Assembly (NCBI GenBank): GCA_964586055.1
Contig: CAZPFX010000024.1
Coordinates: forward strand, 1-12,814
Source: UM-FILTER-42-14 sp964586055
GTDB lineage: Bacteria; Patescibacteriota; Microgenomatia; UBA1400; PJMF01
Direction: 5' to 3'
Length of the DNA: 12,814 nucleotides
Shown here: piece by piece, positions 1 to 7,927 of the stretch
How the letters are laid out: each line of letters begins with the position of its first letter
How positions within the stretch are numbered: the stretch's first letter is position 1
Program-made: the position numbers and the translations under genes
The notes under the pieces: model-generated
Told to the model about the DNA's origin: nothing
Database searches by the model: none
What the model saw: only the letters and a program-made list of their open reading frames with translations

Positions 1-576
1 ATCAGAAATGTCTAATACCATAAAGTCAGGATTCGAATTATTAAGCAGAACATATGCGTAATTTGTGGTGAGCTGGATTTTTAAACCCTGGCTATTTCCT
101 GGTATATCTATGGACCCAGCTTGCGTTGGCAAGCTCCAATTACCTCCCAATGACAGAGGTTGTTTAAAATTGGCTAGATACATTGTCAGATCAACTGAGT
201 TGTTCCGAGTTGGAGAAAAGTTCCAGGAAGTTGAAGCAGTTACCTCATATCTATCAGGATCAACTTCAGTAATGCTTATCTCTCTAGAGAAGATGCCGAT
301 GCTAGTGGAACTGGGTGTTAGAGACAAGGAGCCGCCAGAGTTGTCAACACCGTATGTACCCGCAGACAAGTTGGACCAATTTTTATTTGCTAGGGCTCTT
401 ACTGTCTCAATTCCCTCCTCTGATAACAGAGTTGCTTCGGTTTGATTCTCTCCCAAGCGGTTTGAATTAAAACTATGAAGGACTACGACTATAGCTGTTG
501 AAGATAGAGTGACAAATATGCCGATGGCAACAATTATTTCTATTAAACCAAAGCCAGATTGTTGTTTATCGTTCAT
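1..576 (-). CDS. Pilin-like protein with N-terminal prepilin signal and beginning of an LVIVD-type propeller (3' end missing)
   Basis: The reading frame opens with ATG at 574-576 and stays open for 192 codons to the left edge, so the C-terminus lies outside the window. Residues 1-8 are a short polar leader ending in Gly8. Residues 9-13 read FGLIE, giving a prepilin peptidase site (G8/F9) and the conserved Glu at mature position 5. A hydrophobic helix follows to about residue 34. Residues 53-75 contain an 'EEGIETVRA ... NWSNLSAGTYG' segment of the kind I associate with PilV-like pilins of candidate-phyla bacteria. Near the cut end, about residues 169-191, 'NYAYVLLNNSNPDFMVLDIS' resembles the LVIVD beta-propeller repeat. 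Export by the pilus system and display of a propeller as tip or fibre adhesin is inferred. The gene starts 1 bp after the upstream pseudopilin stop, so it is co-transcribed. The prepilin signal is clear; the propeller call rests on a single visible repeat. Confidence 0.85.
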   Translation of the reverse strand, partial: MNDKQQSGFGLIEIIVAIGIFVTLSSTAIVVVLHSFNSNRLGENQTEATLLSEEGIETVRALANKNWSNLSAGTYGVDNSGGSLSLTPSSTSIGIFSREISITEVDPDRYEVTASTSWNFSPTRNNSVDLTMYLANFKQPLSLGGNWSLPTQAGSIDIPGNSQGLKIQLTTNYAYVLLNNSNPDFMVLDISD

Positions 577-577
577 A

Positions 578-1036
578 CTAATCGATCTGAATTCTTCCAA
601 CTGAGTTAACGCTAATTGTGTCGCTGGTTATGTTGGTGCTAATGTTTATTGACGACGGATTTTGTGTTTCTCCCCTTGAGTCAAAAGAAATATCTCCAAG
701 GCCAGAAATTGAGATGGATGAAACAAGATCAAAATCTTCCTTGTAGCTTGGGCTGCTGCAGCTATTCTCATACATTCTGATTTTTTGGCCGATAGCGCAG
801 ACTCCCCAGGAAGAATTATTCTTCCCGGCCATGGCATATGACTGAGCTTGTCTAAGACTTCCAATAGTTCTTTCTAAAGCAGTTTGGTGTCTGTTTCTTA
901 GAAGAAAACTTGATAAGAACGGGGTTGAAGAGGCAGCGATAATAGTAATTATTGCTATAACCACTAATAATTCAATAAGGGTGATTCCTCTTTTTAGCTC
1001 ATCTGAGAAATTATTTTTATGAAATACGGGCAGCAT
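578..1036 (-). CDS. Type IV pseudopilin, GspH/FimT-like
   Basis: This 152-residue protein has a 17-residue leader ending in Arg-Gly, then ITLIELLVVIAII. That is a class III prepilin signal with cleavage after Gly17 and Glu at mature position 5. The single N-terminal hydrophobic helix spans about residues 18-46. The globular part has the GspH/FimT look: a conserved 'LRQAQSYAMAG' helix, a 'WGV' strand, and a C-terminal 'SVNSVGRIQID' strand. Cys80 and Cys93 could form a disulfide loop in the exported domain. It would be cleaved by a prepilin peptidase not encoded here and join the pilus as a minor pilin or priming subunit. The ATG at 1034-1036 lies inside the 3' end of pilC (20 bp overlap), consistent with translational coupling. 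Length and motifs are normal; whether it is a major or minor subunit cannot be told. Confidence 0.9.
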   Translation of the reverse strand: MLPVFHKNNFSDELKRGITLIELLVVIAIITIIAASSTPFLSSFLLRNRHQTALERTIGSLRQAQSYAMAGKNNSSWGVCAIGQKIRMYENSCSSPSYKEDFDLVSSISISGLGDISFDSRGETQNPSSINISTNITSDTISVNSVGRIQID

Positions 1037-2060
1037 TTGTTAATTCATAAATTGGGCTAATAATAGCTAGAGCGACGAAAGCGACCACCAACCCAATGGT
1101 TAAGAGAAGAATTGGCTCAAGAATAGTGGCTAAAGTTTTACTGGCAGTGTCAATTTCATCTTCATAATAATCTGCTAGATAAAGAAGGGTTTCATCAAGC
1201 CGTCCAGTTTTCTCACCCACCGTGATCATCTTACCTACGATGCTTGGAAAAGCAGAAAATTCTGATGTAGAAAGAGACTCGCCAATTGGCTTTCCTTTGG
1301 CTAATAATTTGCCTATTTTTTTAAGATCATTCTGATAGCTGAGGTTAGACATAGTCATCGCTGTTGTTTCAATGGCGCTGGTGGTGGGAATGCCGCTAGA
1401 TAGAAGGGTGCCAAAATTCAAAGCAAAACGAGAGATTTGACTGAATTTAATTAGATTGCCAATGATAGGCAGCTTTAGTATTATTCTGTGCCAGTGAGGT
1501 TTTACCTTCTTAGTTTTTAAAATTGTCATAATTCCCAAAATTGAAAAAATAAAGCCAACAATGATCAGAACTCCAGAATTTTTCATTAAGGTTGCAAACC
1601 ACATCAAAACTCTTGTTGATAATGGCAGATCTACGTTTAGGGTATTAAAAAAATCAACAAGTTGAGGCAGAATAAACAGCGAGATAAAACCACCGATAAT
1701 TGCCGTGGCAAAAAGAACAATCCCAGGATAGATAGTCGCTGCTTGGACTTTTTTCTTGAGTTCATTTTCCTTATTAAGTTGGTCGGCCAAAAATTGCAAG
1801 TTTTTCTCTAAGGTCCCTGCTTCTTCACCCACTCCCACCATGCTTAAATAATACTGGTCGAAAATCTTTGGATATTTTCCAAATGCCTTGGTTAAAGACT
1901 CGCCATTTTTAATTTGTGACTCGATATCAATTAATACTTTTTTGAATTCCTTAGATTTAGTCTGAGATTGAAGGGTATCAAAAGACTCCGTCAGAGGAAT
2001 CCCTGCTCGAATCATGATTGATAGATGTTTTGTAAAAAGAAGCTTTTCTGAGAATTTCAT
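1017..2060 (-). CDS. pilC: Type IV pilus inner-membrane platform protein PilC (GspF family)
   Basis: The 347-residue protein carries two T2SSF repeats with the paired signatures VGEEAGTLE (about 77-85) and VGEKTGRLDE (about 281-290). Hydrophobic segments lie at about 111-133, 164-181 and 313-336, the usual PilC/GspF topology. It is the membrane platform on which PilB acts to add pilins at the fibre base. It lacks the roughly 50-residue cytoplasmic extension found at the N-terminus of the ~400-residue proteobacterial PilC and starts almost directly at 'LLFTKHLSIMIRAGIPL'; I believe this short form is common in candidate-phyla bacteria. It begins 2 bp after pilB ends, and its 3' end overlaps the pseudopilin gene. 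Family assignment is firm. PilC rather than GspF is chosen from the neighbouring pilin genes and the absence of secretin or cargo genes. Confidence 0.93.
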   Translation of the reverse strand: MKFSEKLLFTKHLSIMIRAGIPLTESFDTLQSQTKSKEFKKVLIDIESQIKNGESLTKAFGKYPKIFDQYYLSMVGVGEEAGTLEKNLQFLADQLNKENELKKKVQAATIYPGIVLFATAIIGGFISLFILPQLVDFFNTLNVDLPLSTRVLMWFATLMKNSGVLIIVGFIFSILGIMTILKTKKVKPHWHRIILKLPIIGNLIKFSQISRFALNFGTLLSSGIPTTSAIETTAMTMSNLSYQNDLKKIGKLLAKGKPIGESLSTSEFSAFPSIVGKMITVGEKTGRLDETLLYLADYYEDEIDTASKTLATILEPILLLTIGLVVAFVALAIISPIYELTNAARIS

Positions 2061-2062
2061 AT

Positions 2063-3751
2063 TTATTCTTTTGTCACCCTTAGAACCTCGTCCAGCGTAG
2101 TTCTACCAAGCAGAATTTTCTTAAAACCATCCTCAAGCATGGTTGTCATGCCGTTATCAACAGCAATTTCTTGAATCCTTCCAACGTCAGATTTCTCAAC
2201 AACTGCCTTTTTTAACGCTTCGGTCATAATGAGGATTTCAAAAATTCCGATTCTTCCAGAATATCCTGTCTGATGGCAAACGTCGCAGCCTTCTCCAACA
2301 TAAGAAGTAATGCTTTCTTTATCTCCAAATAATTTGTTAAGACTGTCAGAGGACAATTTCTTTTCAAGATCATCCCTTGAGAAATTCCTGGAAGCACGGC
2401 ATTTTTCGCAAATTTTTCTGACTAGCCGCTGGCCAATGATAACGCTCACGGAAGAAGAAACGAGAAATGGCTCCACTCCAAGGTCAAGCAGACGTGGTAC
2501 GGCGGTGGCTGCATTATTGGTGTGGAGTGTCGATAGAACTAGATGCCCGGTCATAGCAGAGTTTATGGCTATGTCTGCAGTTTCCTCATCTCTTATTTCT
2601 CCAACCAGGATAATGTCTGGGTCTTGGCGAACAATAGATCTCAATCCAGTAGAAAAATTCAGATTGGCTTTTTCGTTTACCTGAATCTGATTAATTCTCT
2701 CGATATCGTACTCCACGGGATCCTCAATCGTCATGATATTGACATTTTTTTGGTTTAAAACCTGGAGAATGACATAAAGAGTTGTGGTTTTTCCTGAACC
2801 AGTTGGCCCTGTTGAAAGAATCATTCCGTGAGGTTTTTGATAGGCGTTTCTAAGCTTGGAAAGATCCTGACTATCTAGTCCCAAGTCCTCCAGAGACATT
2901 TGTCTTGCTCTAGCAGAAAGAAGCCTCATGACGATTTTCTCGCCCTCGGTGATTGGCACTAGTGAAACTCTAATATCAATGTCTTCTTTTTTCCCGACTA
3001 TAGTCGTTGAGTAACTGATTTTTCCATCTTGAGCTGCTTGGTGTTCGTCAGTTCGAAGCTTGGCCAAAACCTTTATGCGAGTGACAATTCTTGGATGCAA
3101 ATCAACTGGCAATGAGACCACGTCATGTAGAATTCCGTCAATTCTAAATCTAACTAAGGAGCTATCCTCAAGGGGTTCGATGTGAATGTCTGATGATTTA
3201 TTTTGGTAGGCATAGTCGAAAATCGTATCAACTAGTTTTATTATTGGCGGTTCTACAGTTGATGAACCCTTAGCAAGTGCAATATTTTCGGATATTATTT
3301 CACCAAATGCCTTTGCTACGTCTTTTGTATAGAGAGTGAGAGCTTGATCTATATCGCTGCTAGTGGTTAGATAAGCAATGGTTGCCAAGCCCGTCTTTTT
3401 GCCAATAAACTCAATAATTTGATTATTGTCATTATCTTCGATTGCAAGGTGAAGTCCTTGATTATCCTGTTTAAAGGCGATCACTCTTTGCTCGCGGGCG
3501 ACCAACTCAGGAACAATATCTAAAACAGGTTTTGCAATTGTGGTCTGAGATAGATTTACGAAGGGTATATTTAGAAAGTTTGCTTTTAGTTGACAAAGAT
3601 TTTGCTCGTTTATTAAGCCTTCGCCCACAATTACTTTCTCAATTGATTTTTTTTCTTCGATGGCGATATTCTCAGCATCAGAAAATTGTTGCGTAGTAAG
3701 TATGTTTGACCCCAAGACTAGAACTTTTAGTTGTGTGTTTGTTAAAGACAT
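2063..3751 (-). CDS. pilB: Type IV pilus extension ATPase PilB
   Basis: This 562-residue AAA-type secretion ATPase powers pilin polymerisation. The N-terminal part (about 20-140) looks like an MshEN/T2SSE-N domain, which separates PilB/GspE from the retraction ATPase PilT. The core shows Walker A GPTGSGKT (315-322), an Asp box IEDPVEYD (342-349), Walker B around DPDIILVGE (377-385) and a His box TGHLVLSTLHTN (401-412). A tetracysteine zinc site is intact at Cys448, Cys451, Cys489 and Cys492. In other bacteria MshEN domains can bind cyclic-di-GMP; whether this one does was not established. The ATG at 3749-3751 follows the cheD stop by 15 bp of A-rich sequence without an evident Shine-Dalgarno motif. 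Placement directly behind cheD puts the pilus motor in the same transcript as the chemosensory genes. No pilT is in view. Confidence 0.95.
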   Translation of the reverse strand: MSLTNTQLKVLVLGSNILTTQQFSDAENIAIEEKKSIEKVIVGEGLINEQNLCQLKANFLNIPFVNLSQTTIAKPVLDIVPELVAREQRVIAFKQDNQGLHLAIEDNDNNQIIEFIGKKTGLATIAYLTTSSDIDQALTLYTKDVAKAFGEIISENIALAKGSSTVEPPIIKLVDTIFDYAYQNKSSDIHIEPLEDSSLVRFRIDGILHDVVSLPVDLHPRIVTRIKVLAKLRTDEHQAAQDGKISYSTTIVGKKEDIDIRVSLVPITEGEKIVMRLLSARARQMSLEDLGLDSQDLSKLRNAYQKPHGMILSTGPTGSGKTTTLYVILQVLNQKNVNIMTIEDPVEYDIERINQIQVNEKANLNFSTGLRSIVRQDPDIILVGEIRDEETADIAINSAMTGHLVLSTLHTNNAATAVPRLLDLGVEPFLVSSSVSVIIGQRLVRKICEKCRASRNFSRDDLEKKLSSDSLNKLFGDKESITSYVGEGCDVCHQTGYSGRIGIFEILIMTEALKKAVVEKSDVGRIQEIAVDNGMTTMLEDGFKKILLGRTTLDEVLRVTKE

Positions 3752-3766
3752 AATATTTTTTTTCGG

Positions 3767-4240
3767 CTACATCCTTTTTACAACTTCGATCAATCCGTTT
3801 TTTATGTCAAGCTTCACTATTCTGCCAACGGTGCCCCCTGTATCCTCACTATCAATCATGATACCAACTTCTCGCAACTTTTTCTTTGCTGCTTCAATGT
3901 TGTTGAACCCTATTCCCCTATTATCTCCACTGAGGATTTTAAACATTTTTGCACCGCCAATGATTCTGGCCTTTAGATTATTGATGTCTCCACCCAACTT
4001 GTTAATATCATCGACTAGAATATCTATCGCTTCGTCGACATACTTGGCTGATTTATTCATATTTTGTTCGTTTGCTACGGACTTTCTACTTGGAAGCATC
4101 GCATGTGCCATGCCGCCTACATTGGTTTTTTCATCAAATAAAATTATTACTAAGCATGAGCCAATTCCACTTGTCTCAAGAACTCCGCTTCCCTTAGAAG
4201 TGGCTGCTTCTCCAGTGTTGATTGAAATATTGTTATTCAT
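3767..4240 (-). CDS. cheD: Chemoreceptor glutamine deamidase CheD
   Basis: CheD deamidates specific receptor glutamines and, in Bacillus and Thermotoga, binds CheC and stimulates its phosphatase activity. The 157-residue protein has the catalytic set Thr23, Cys29 (in GIGSC) and His46 (in GGMAHAMLP). These show the same spacing as Thr21/Cys27/His44 of Thermotoga CheD as I recall it. A later 'ARIIGGAKMF' stretch (about 92-101) is the usual CheD glycine-rich core. The ATG overlaps the end of cheC by 8 bp (ATGAATAA), so the interacting CheC and CheD are probably translationally coupled. The receptor encoded at the start of the operon is rich in Gln pairs in its signalling helices and is a plausible substrate. 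Confidence is high because all catalytic residues are present. Confidence 0.94.
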   Translation of the reverse strand: MNNNISINTGEAATSKGSGVLETSGIGSCLVIILFDEKTNVGGMAHAMLPSRKSVANEQNMNKSAKYVDEAIDILVDDINKLGGDINNLKARIIGGAKMFKILSGDNRGIGFNNIEAAKKKLREVGIMIDSEDTGGTVGRIVKLDIKNGLIEVVKRM

Positions 4241-4847
4241 GACCGGCTAGCTTTCGGTCAGTTGCTTCGATAATATTTTTAGTAGCCTGAGGAGTAAACA
4301 GAAAAAGAAACTCTCCTCTGGAGTTGAAACTGGCAATTTCGAAGGTTACTTTTATGATCAGGATTTGATCGGTAAGAGTCCCAATCTCCGCTAAGATGCT
4401 GTGCACGAGCGAGGTGTACATATCAGTGGCAATGTCTGGCGGAGATTGCACGACATTTATGTCTAAAAATCTATTAAAGGCCGTGAATGAAGCACCTGAC
4501 ACAATATTCCCCAACTCCCTCAGCGCAGACTTGTCCATTTCTAATAGATTTGAGAAGTTGCTTGCTTCTCCAGTCATTTTTGTGGCTATTTGAGATGCTG
4601 TTTCTGGTGAAAAAGTTAACATCATGAAGCCTTCCCCGTCACTCTTCATTTGTAGTAAAACAACACTTTTTGTAGTGTTGGATATCTCTAATCTTCTTGA
4701 GGCATCCTCAACCCTCTCAATCATGATCACAGGAATTTCATAATCAATTTGACTGTCAATCATTTTCGTAAAAGCCACCAACCCTTGGCCGACTCCAATA
4801 TTGATAACCTCTTTTATTTTGTCTTGTTCCGCTGAGTTTAATTGCAT
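4233..4847 (-). CDS. cheC: CheY-P phosphatase CheC, two intact active sites
   Basis: This 204-residue protein matches the CheC/CheX/FliY phosphatase family and removes phosphate from CheY. Both helices carrying the family signature [D/S]-x3-E-x2-N-x22-P are intact: Asp9/Glu13/Asn16/Pro39 in the N-terminal half and Ser107/Glu111/Asn114/Pro137 in the C-terminal half. Size, two-fold symmetry and direct linkage to cheD identify it as canonical CheC rather than CheX or FliY. There is no FliN-like C-terminal domain, so it is not a flagellar switch component. It starts 15 bp after cheA behind an A/T-rich leader lacking a strong Shine-Dalgarno sequence and overlaps cheD by 8 bp. It is the only one of three CheC-like proteins in this operon with both sites complete. 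Confidence 0.94.
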   Translation of the reverse strand: MQLNSAEQDKIKEVINIGVGQGLVAFTKMIDSQIDYEIPVIMIERVEDASRRLEISNTTKSVVLLQMKSDGEGFMMLTFSPETASQIATKMTGEASNFSNLLEMDKSALRELGNIVSGASFTAFNRFLDINVVQSPPDIATDMYTSLVHSILAEIGTLTDQILIIKVTFEIASFNSRGEFLFLFTPQATKNIIEATDRKLAGHE

Positions 4848-4862
4848 ATCTTTTTTTAAATT

Positions 4863-6488
4863 TTAATCCTCGTCTATTAGACTCCAAAGGCTAGCTGGAT
4901 CTAAAACTAGTACTACTCCGCCCTCGCCGGTAATTGTAAAACCTGATAATCCCTTGATGAATCTAAGTACTGGAACCAGTGGTTTAATAATTATTTCTTG
5001 CTCAGAAATAAGAGAGTCAATAGCTATGCCAATGGGGGCGTCTTCGCCCTCCGTAAGAACAATCAGTTGTTCTGCTTTCTTAGCCGGTTCTTCACTCGGG
5101 CCAACCTCTTCCTGAGTAGCAAGTTTTTGAAAATCCATTACATTTTTTAATCTGACTAATGGTACGTCTTCGCTATTTAGTACAAATGTTTCTTGATCAG
5201 CAATAGTTTTAATTTCTTCATTTGGAATAATTAACGATCTGATGACGCTGGCAAAGGGAATAGCAAACTGGTGGTTATCAACTCTGACCAGCAGGGCCTT
5301 GATAATTGCTAGGCTCAGGGGAAGCTCAAGTGAAAATTTGGTACCAGAATCTCCCACGGGTGACTCGACTTGTACACGACCACCAACTTTCTCAGCGAAT
5401 TCTTTTACAACGCTCAGTCCAACGCCTCTACCTGAAGTCTCGGTGACCGTCTCACTCGTTGAGAATTGAGGATTAAAAAGAAATTTCTGAAGCTGCGTTT
5501 TATCATCACTCGTCGAGCTCAGAAGTCCTTTGTTTATTGCAACCTCACTAACTTTTTTCCAGTTTATGCCCGCGCCATCATCTTCGACGCTGATTATTAC
5601 TTGATCTCTTTCTCGCCTGCATTTAACTATAACCCTGCCTTTTGATGAGATGCCATGATCAACGGCGTTGCGAATTAGGTGAACTAAAGGTTGAGCTAGT
5701 TGATCTACGACGGTTCTATCAATCTCTGTATCAGCTCCTTCTACAATAAATTCAACTTCCTTTTCAGTTTTTTGAGCCAGGTCTCTAACCATTCTTGGGA
5801 ATCTGGCTAGCACTTGTTCTATTGGTACAAGCCTCGCCTGCATAACAAAGTACTGCATTTCTGATACCACTCTGCTCAAATGTTTGACAGTGGAAAATAT
5901 TTGCTTAGTTTTGTTTTCTTCGAGAGATGCAATTAGTTCAAGCTGCATCTTATCAATAATTAATTCCTCCATTAGATCCATTAGCGAATCGAGACGTTCT
6001 ACTGGTACTTTTATATGAGAAAGTGGTTTTGATTTTTCTTCCTGGACTACTTTATTTTCAATTACTGGCTGACCTTTCTCATCTCTATTTGATTGAGAAA
6101 TTCCATCCGTTGTGACTCCAGTTTTATCTTTTAGCTCATTGGCTACCAGACTTGTGTCTGTTTCTGTATTATTTGTTCTAATTGATTCTAAAGATTTATC
6201 TATTTCATCTAGGGCGTGGAAGACTTTTTGAATTTGTTCGCTACTAATTACAAGTAAATCATTTCTGGCATAATCGAAAACATCCTCCATTACGTGCATC
6301 AAAAATGCTAAGCCAGTGAATCCCATGGCAGCAGAGGAACTTTTCATAGTGTGAGCTGATCTCATTAGCTCATTGAGACATTCTTTATTCTTAGGATCCT
6401 TTTCAAGAATAAGCAAGTTTTGATTTAGCTTTAAAACATGTTCATCAGCTTCGACAAGATAGATGTCTTTGAATTTGCTGTTATCCAT
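4863..6488 (-). CDS. cheA: Chemotaxis sensor histidine kinase CheA lacking P2
   Basis: CheA autophosphorylates under receptor control and passes phosphate to CheY and CheB. Domains in the 541-residue protein are: P1 Hpt at 1-104 with phospho-acceptor His46 in SAHTMKSSSAAMGF and the supporting HVMED motif at 65-69; a polar linker at 105-156; P3 dimerisation at about 157-215; P4 ATPase at about 216-392 with N box LIRNAVDHG (271-279), G1 DDGAG (303-307) and G2 GRGVGLS (353-359); and a P5 CheW-like domain from about 394 to the end. The linker is too short and low-complexity to hold a P2 CheY-binding domain. The segment after the N box is also shorter than usual: it lacks the R...GK piece I expect between HGI and the following strand. 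The start overlaps cheB by 8 bp (ATGGATAA); an AAGG lies about 9 nt upstream. There is no CheY fused at the C-terminus, unlike many pilus-type (ChpA/PilL) kinases. Confidence 0.96.
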   Translation of the reverse strand: MDNSKFKDIYLVEADEHVLKLNQNLLILEKDPKNKECLNELMRSAHTMKSSSAAMGFTGLAFLMHVMEDVFDYARNDLLVISSEQIQKVFHALDEIDKSLESIRTNNTETDTSLVANELKDKTGVTTDGISQSNRDEKGQPVIENKVVQEEKSKPLSHIKVPVERLDSLMDLMEELIIDKMQLELIASLEENKTKQIFSTVKHLSRVVSEMQYFVMQARLVPIEQVLARFPRMVRDLAQKTEKEVEFIVEGADTEIDRTVVDQLAQPLVHLIRNAVDHGISSKGRVIVKCRRERDQVIISVEDDGAGINWKKVSEVAINKGLLSSTSDDKTQLQKFLFNPQFSTSETVTETSGRGVGLSVVKEFAEKVGGRVQVESPVGDSGTKFSLELPLSLAIIKALLVRVDNHQFAIPFASVIRSLIIPNEEIKTIADQETFVLNSEDVPLVRLKNVMDFQKLATQEEVGPSEEPAKKAEQLIVLTEGEDAPIGIAIDSLISEQEIIIKPLVPVLRFIKGLSGFTITGEGGVVLVLDPASLWSLIDED

Positions 6489-7545
6489 TTGTTGTAACCT
6501 TGTTTATAAAGTATGCGATTTGGTCGGCAGTCATGATGTGGTCGGCTGTTTTTGTCTCGATTAAAGCTCTTGGCATGGAAGCAAGCACGGCTTCACCCAA
6601 ATCTTGGGCAATAGTTATGCCTCCAGAGGCTTTTATGAATTTTGAACCTAATAGGCCATCGTTCCCCATACCAGTTAGGACTATCCCAAGAGTTTCGGGT
6701 CCAAATATTGAGGCTGCGGAACTCATAATTACATCTATCGATGGGTACAATGTATTTTGGACAGGCTCAAGTGACAAGAATATTTTTGTGGTGGTGAGTA
6801 TTTTTTGCAGATGTGTGTGTGTAGAGCCAGGCGCGACGATTCCTTTCCCGGGCTGAACTTCCATGCCTTCTTTTCCTTCAGAAATATCAATTGGCGATCT
6901 GTCATTGAGCCTTTTCGCAAAGTTTGGAGTGAAGCTACCAGGCATATGCTGGGCGATAATCAGACTTGCAGAGAAGTTTGGAGAAAGCTTGCTGACAATA
7001 TCCTCAACTACAGGTGGACCTCCGGTAGATGAGCCAATGATGACGATTTTAGGTCTAAAATTTGATGAAATATTTAGGTTTTCTGTGGACTTCGGCTTCG
7101 ATTCTGATTTCCTCGGATGAACCCTTGGTTTTTCATGAAAGAGGGTTCTAATTTTTGTTATCAATTCTATTCCAACTTTGTTTATATCTAGCGATAATTC
7201 TCCCGATGGTTTTGTAATGAAGTCGACGGCTCCGGCTCTAAGGCTCTCGAGAGTAGAGTCCGCTCCGTGTATTGTGTAGGCTGAAACCATAATTATGATT
7301 GGAGGATGGTTGGTGCTACCAATGATTTTCTCTGTAGCTTCTGCCCCATTTAACTTCGGCATGTTGAAGTCCATGGTTATGACATCGGGGTTTAATTCCA
7401 TGGCCAGGTTAATCGCTTCCTCGCCGTCTTTTGCTTGGCCAACCACTGTGATATCAGGAGCACCCTCGAGAATTGTTGCAATAAGCTTTCTCATGAAAAA
7501 AGAATCATCTGCCACTAGAACTCTAATAGGATTAGATTGAGTCAT
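6481..7545 (-). CDS. cheB: Chemoreceptor methylesterase/response regulator CheB
   Basis: CheB removes methyl groups from, and can deamidate, receptors for adaptation. The 354-residue protein has an N-terminal receiver domain (about 6-125) with acidic residues Asp13/Asp14, phospho-acceptor Asp59, Ser88 and Lys112. A linker at about 137-163 follows. The C-terminal esterase domain carries the triad Ser173 (in GSSTGGP), His200 (in AQHMP) and Asp296 (in LTGMGNDG). All are present and the length is normal. The cheA start overlaps its stop by 8 bp. Just upstream of the ATG (7543-7545) there is no clear Shine-Dalgarno motif. Its methyltransferase counterpart CheR is not in this window, so methylation would need a cheR elsewhere, or CheB may act mainly as a deamidase alongside CheD. 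Confidence 0.96.
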   Translation of the reverse strand: MTQSNPIRVLVADDSFFMRKLIATILEGAPDITVVGQAKDGEEAINLAMELNPDVITMDFNMPKLNGAEATEKIIGSTNHPPIIIMVSAYTIHGADSTLESLRAGAVDFITKPSGELSLDINKVGIELITKIRTLFHEKPRVHPRKSESKPKSTENLNISSNFRPKIVIIGSSTGGPPVVEDIVSKLSPNFSASLIIAQHMPGSFTPNFAKRLNDRSPIDISEGKEGMEVQPGKGIVAPGSTHTHLQKILTTTKIFLSLEPVQNTLYPSIDVIMSSAASIFGPETLGIVLTGMGNDGLLGSKFIKASGGITIAQDLGEAVLASMPRALIETKTADHIMTADQIAYFINKVTTNG

Positions 7546-7555
7546 AAATGATTGT

Positions 7556-7927
7556 TTACGTATTTACTGCTGATCTAATTTTTGTAGCTATCTCATCAGC
7601 AGTGAAAAAAGGTTTTATTAGATAGTCAATAGCACCAATCTCTAAAGCTCTATCGATCATGCTTTTTTGGCCAATGGCTGAGATCATAATTACTTTGGCT
7701 CCAAGAGCCTGGAATTCTTTTAGTGTTGTGATTCCGTCTTGCTCTGGCATCAAGATGTCCATCAAGATAATATCTGCTGGATCTTTCTTATATTTTTCTA
7801 CTGCTTGGATGCCATTGCTGGCACAGTGAATCATTTTAAATCCCGCTTCCTTGAGAAATCCGACGATAAAATGACGCATAAACTCTGAGTCGTCTACGAC
7901 GAGAATTGAAATCTGATCGTCAATCAT
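7556..7927 (-). CDS. cheY: Stand-alone response regulator CheY (second copy in transcription order)
   Basis: This is a single receiver domain of 123 residues counted from the ATG at 7925-7927. The key residues are Asp12/Asp13, phospho-acceptor Asp57, Ser83 and Lys105 followed by Pro. The 'SAIGQ' segment (83-87) resembles the SAMGQ loop of Bacillus/Thermotoga-type CheY, which are CheC substrates. A GTG eight codons upstream (7949-7951) would extend the frame but would overlap the previous gene by 32 bp and add residues unlike a CheY start. The ATG gives an 8-bp overlap (ATGATTGA) that matches two other junctions in the operon. Its position between the REC-CheC fusion and cheB suggests it is a CheA target. 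The output partner (pilus motor or other) is not evident from sequence. Confidence 0.93.
   Translation of the reverse strand: MIDDQISILVVDDSEFMRHFIVGFLKEAGFKMIHCASNGIQAVEKYKKDPADIILMDILMPEQDGITTLKEFQALGAKVIMISAIGQKSMIDRALEIGAIDYLIKPFFTADEIATKIRSAVNT

Noticed and set aside
65..445. Plus-strand open frame of 126 codons
   Set aside because: It is antisense to the minus-strand pilin-like gene (1-576), which has a prepilin signal and a coherent protein; the plus-strand product has no recognisable features.
3660..4250. Plus-strand open frame of 196 codons opposite cheD and the start of pilB
   Set aside because: The minus strand encodes CheD with catalytic Thr/Cys/His and the PilB N-terminus. The plus-strand product is a hydrophobic shadow translation without motifs.
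4233..4847. Possibility that CheC is a FliY/FliN flagellar switch protein
   Set aside because: The protein ends after the two CheC halves and has no FliN-like domain, and no flagellar genes are nearby.
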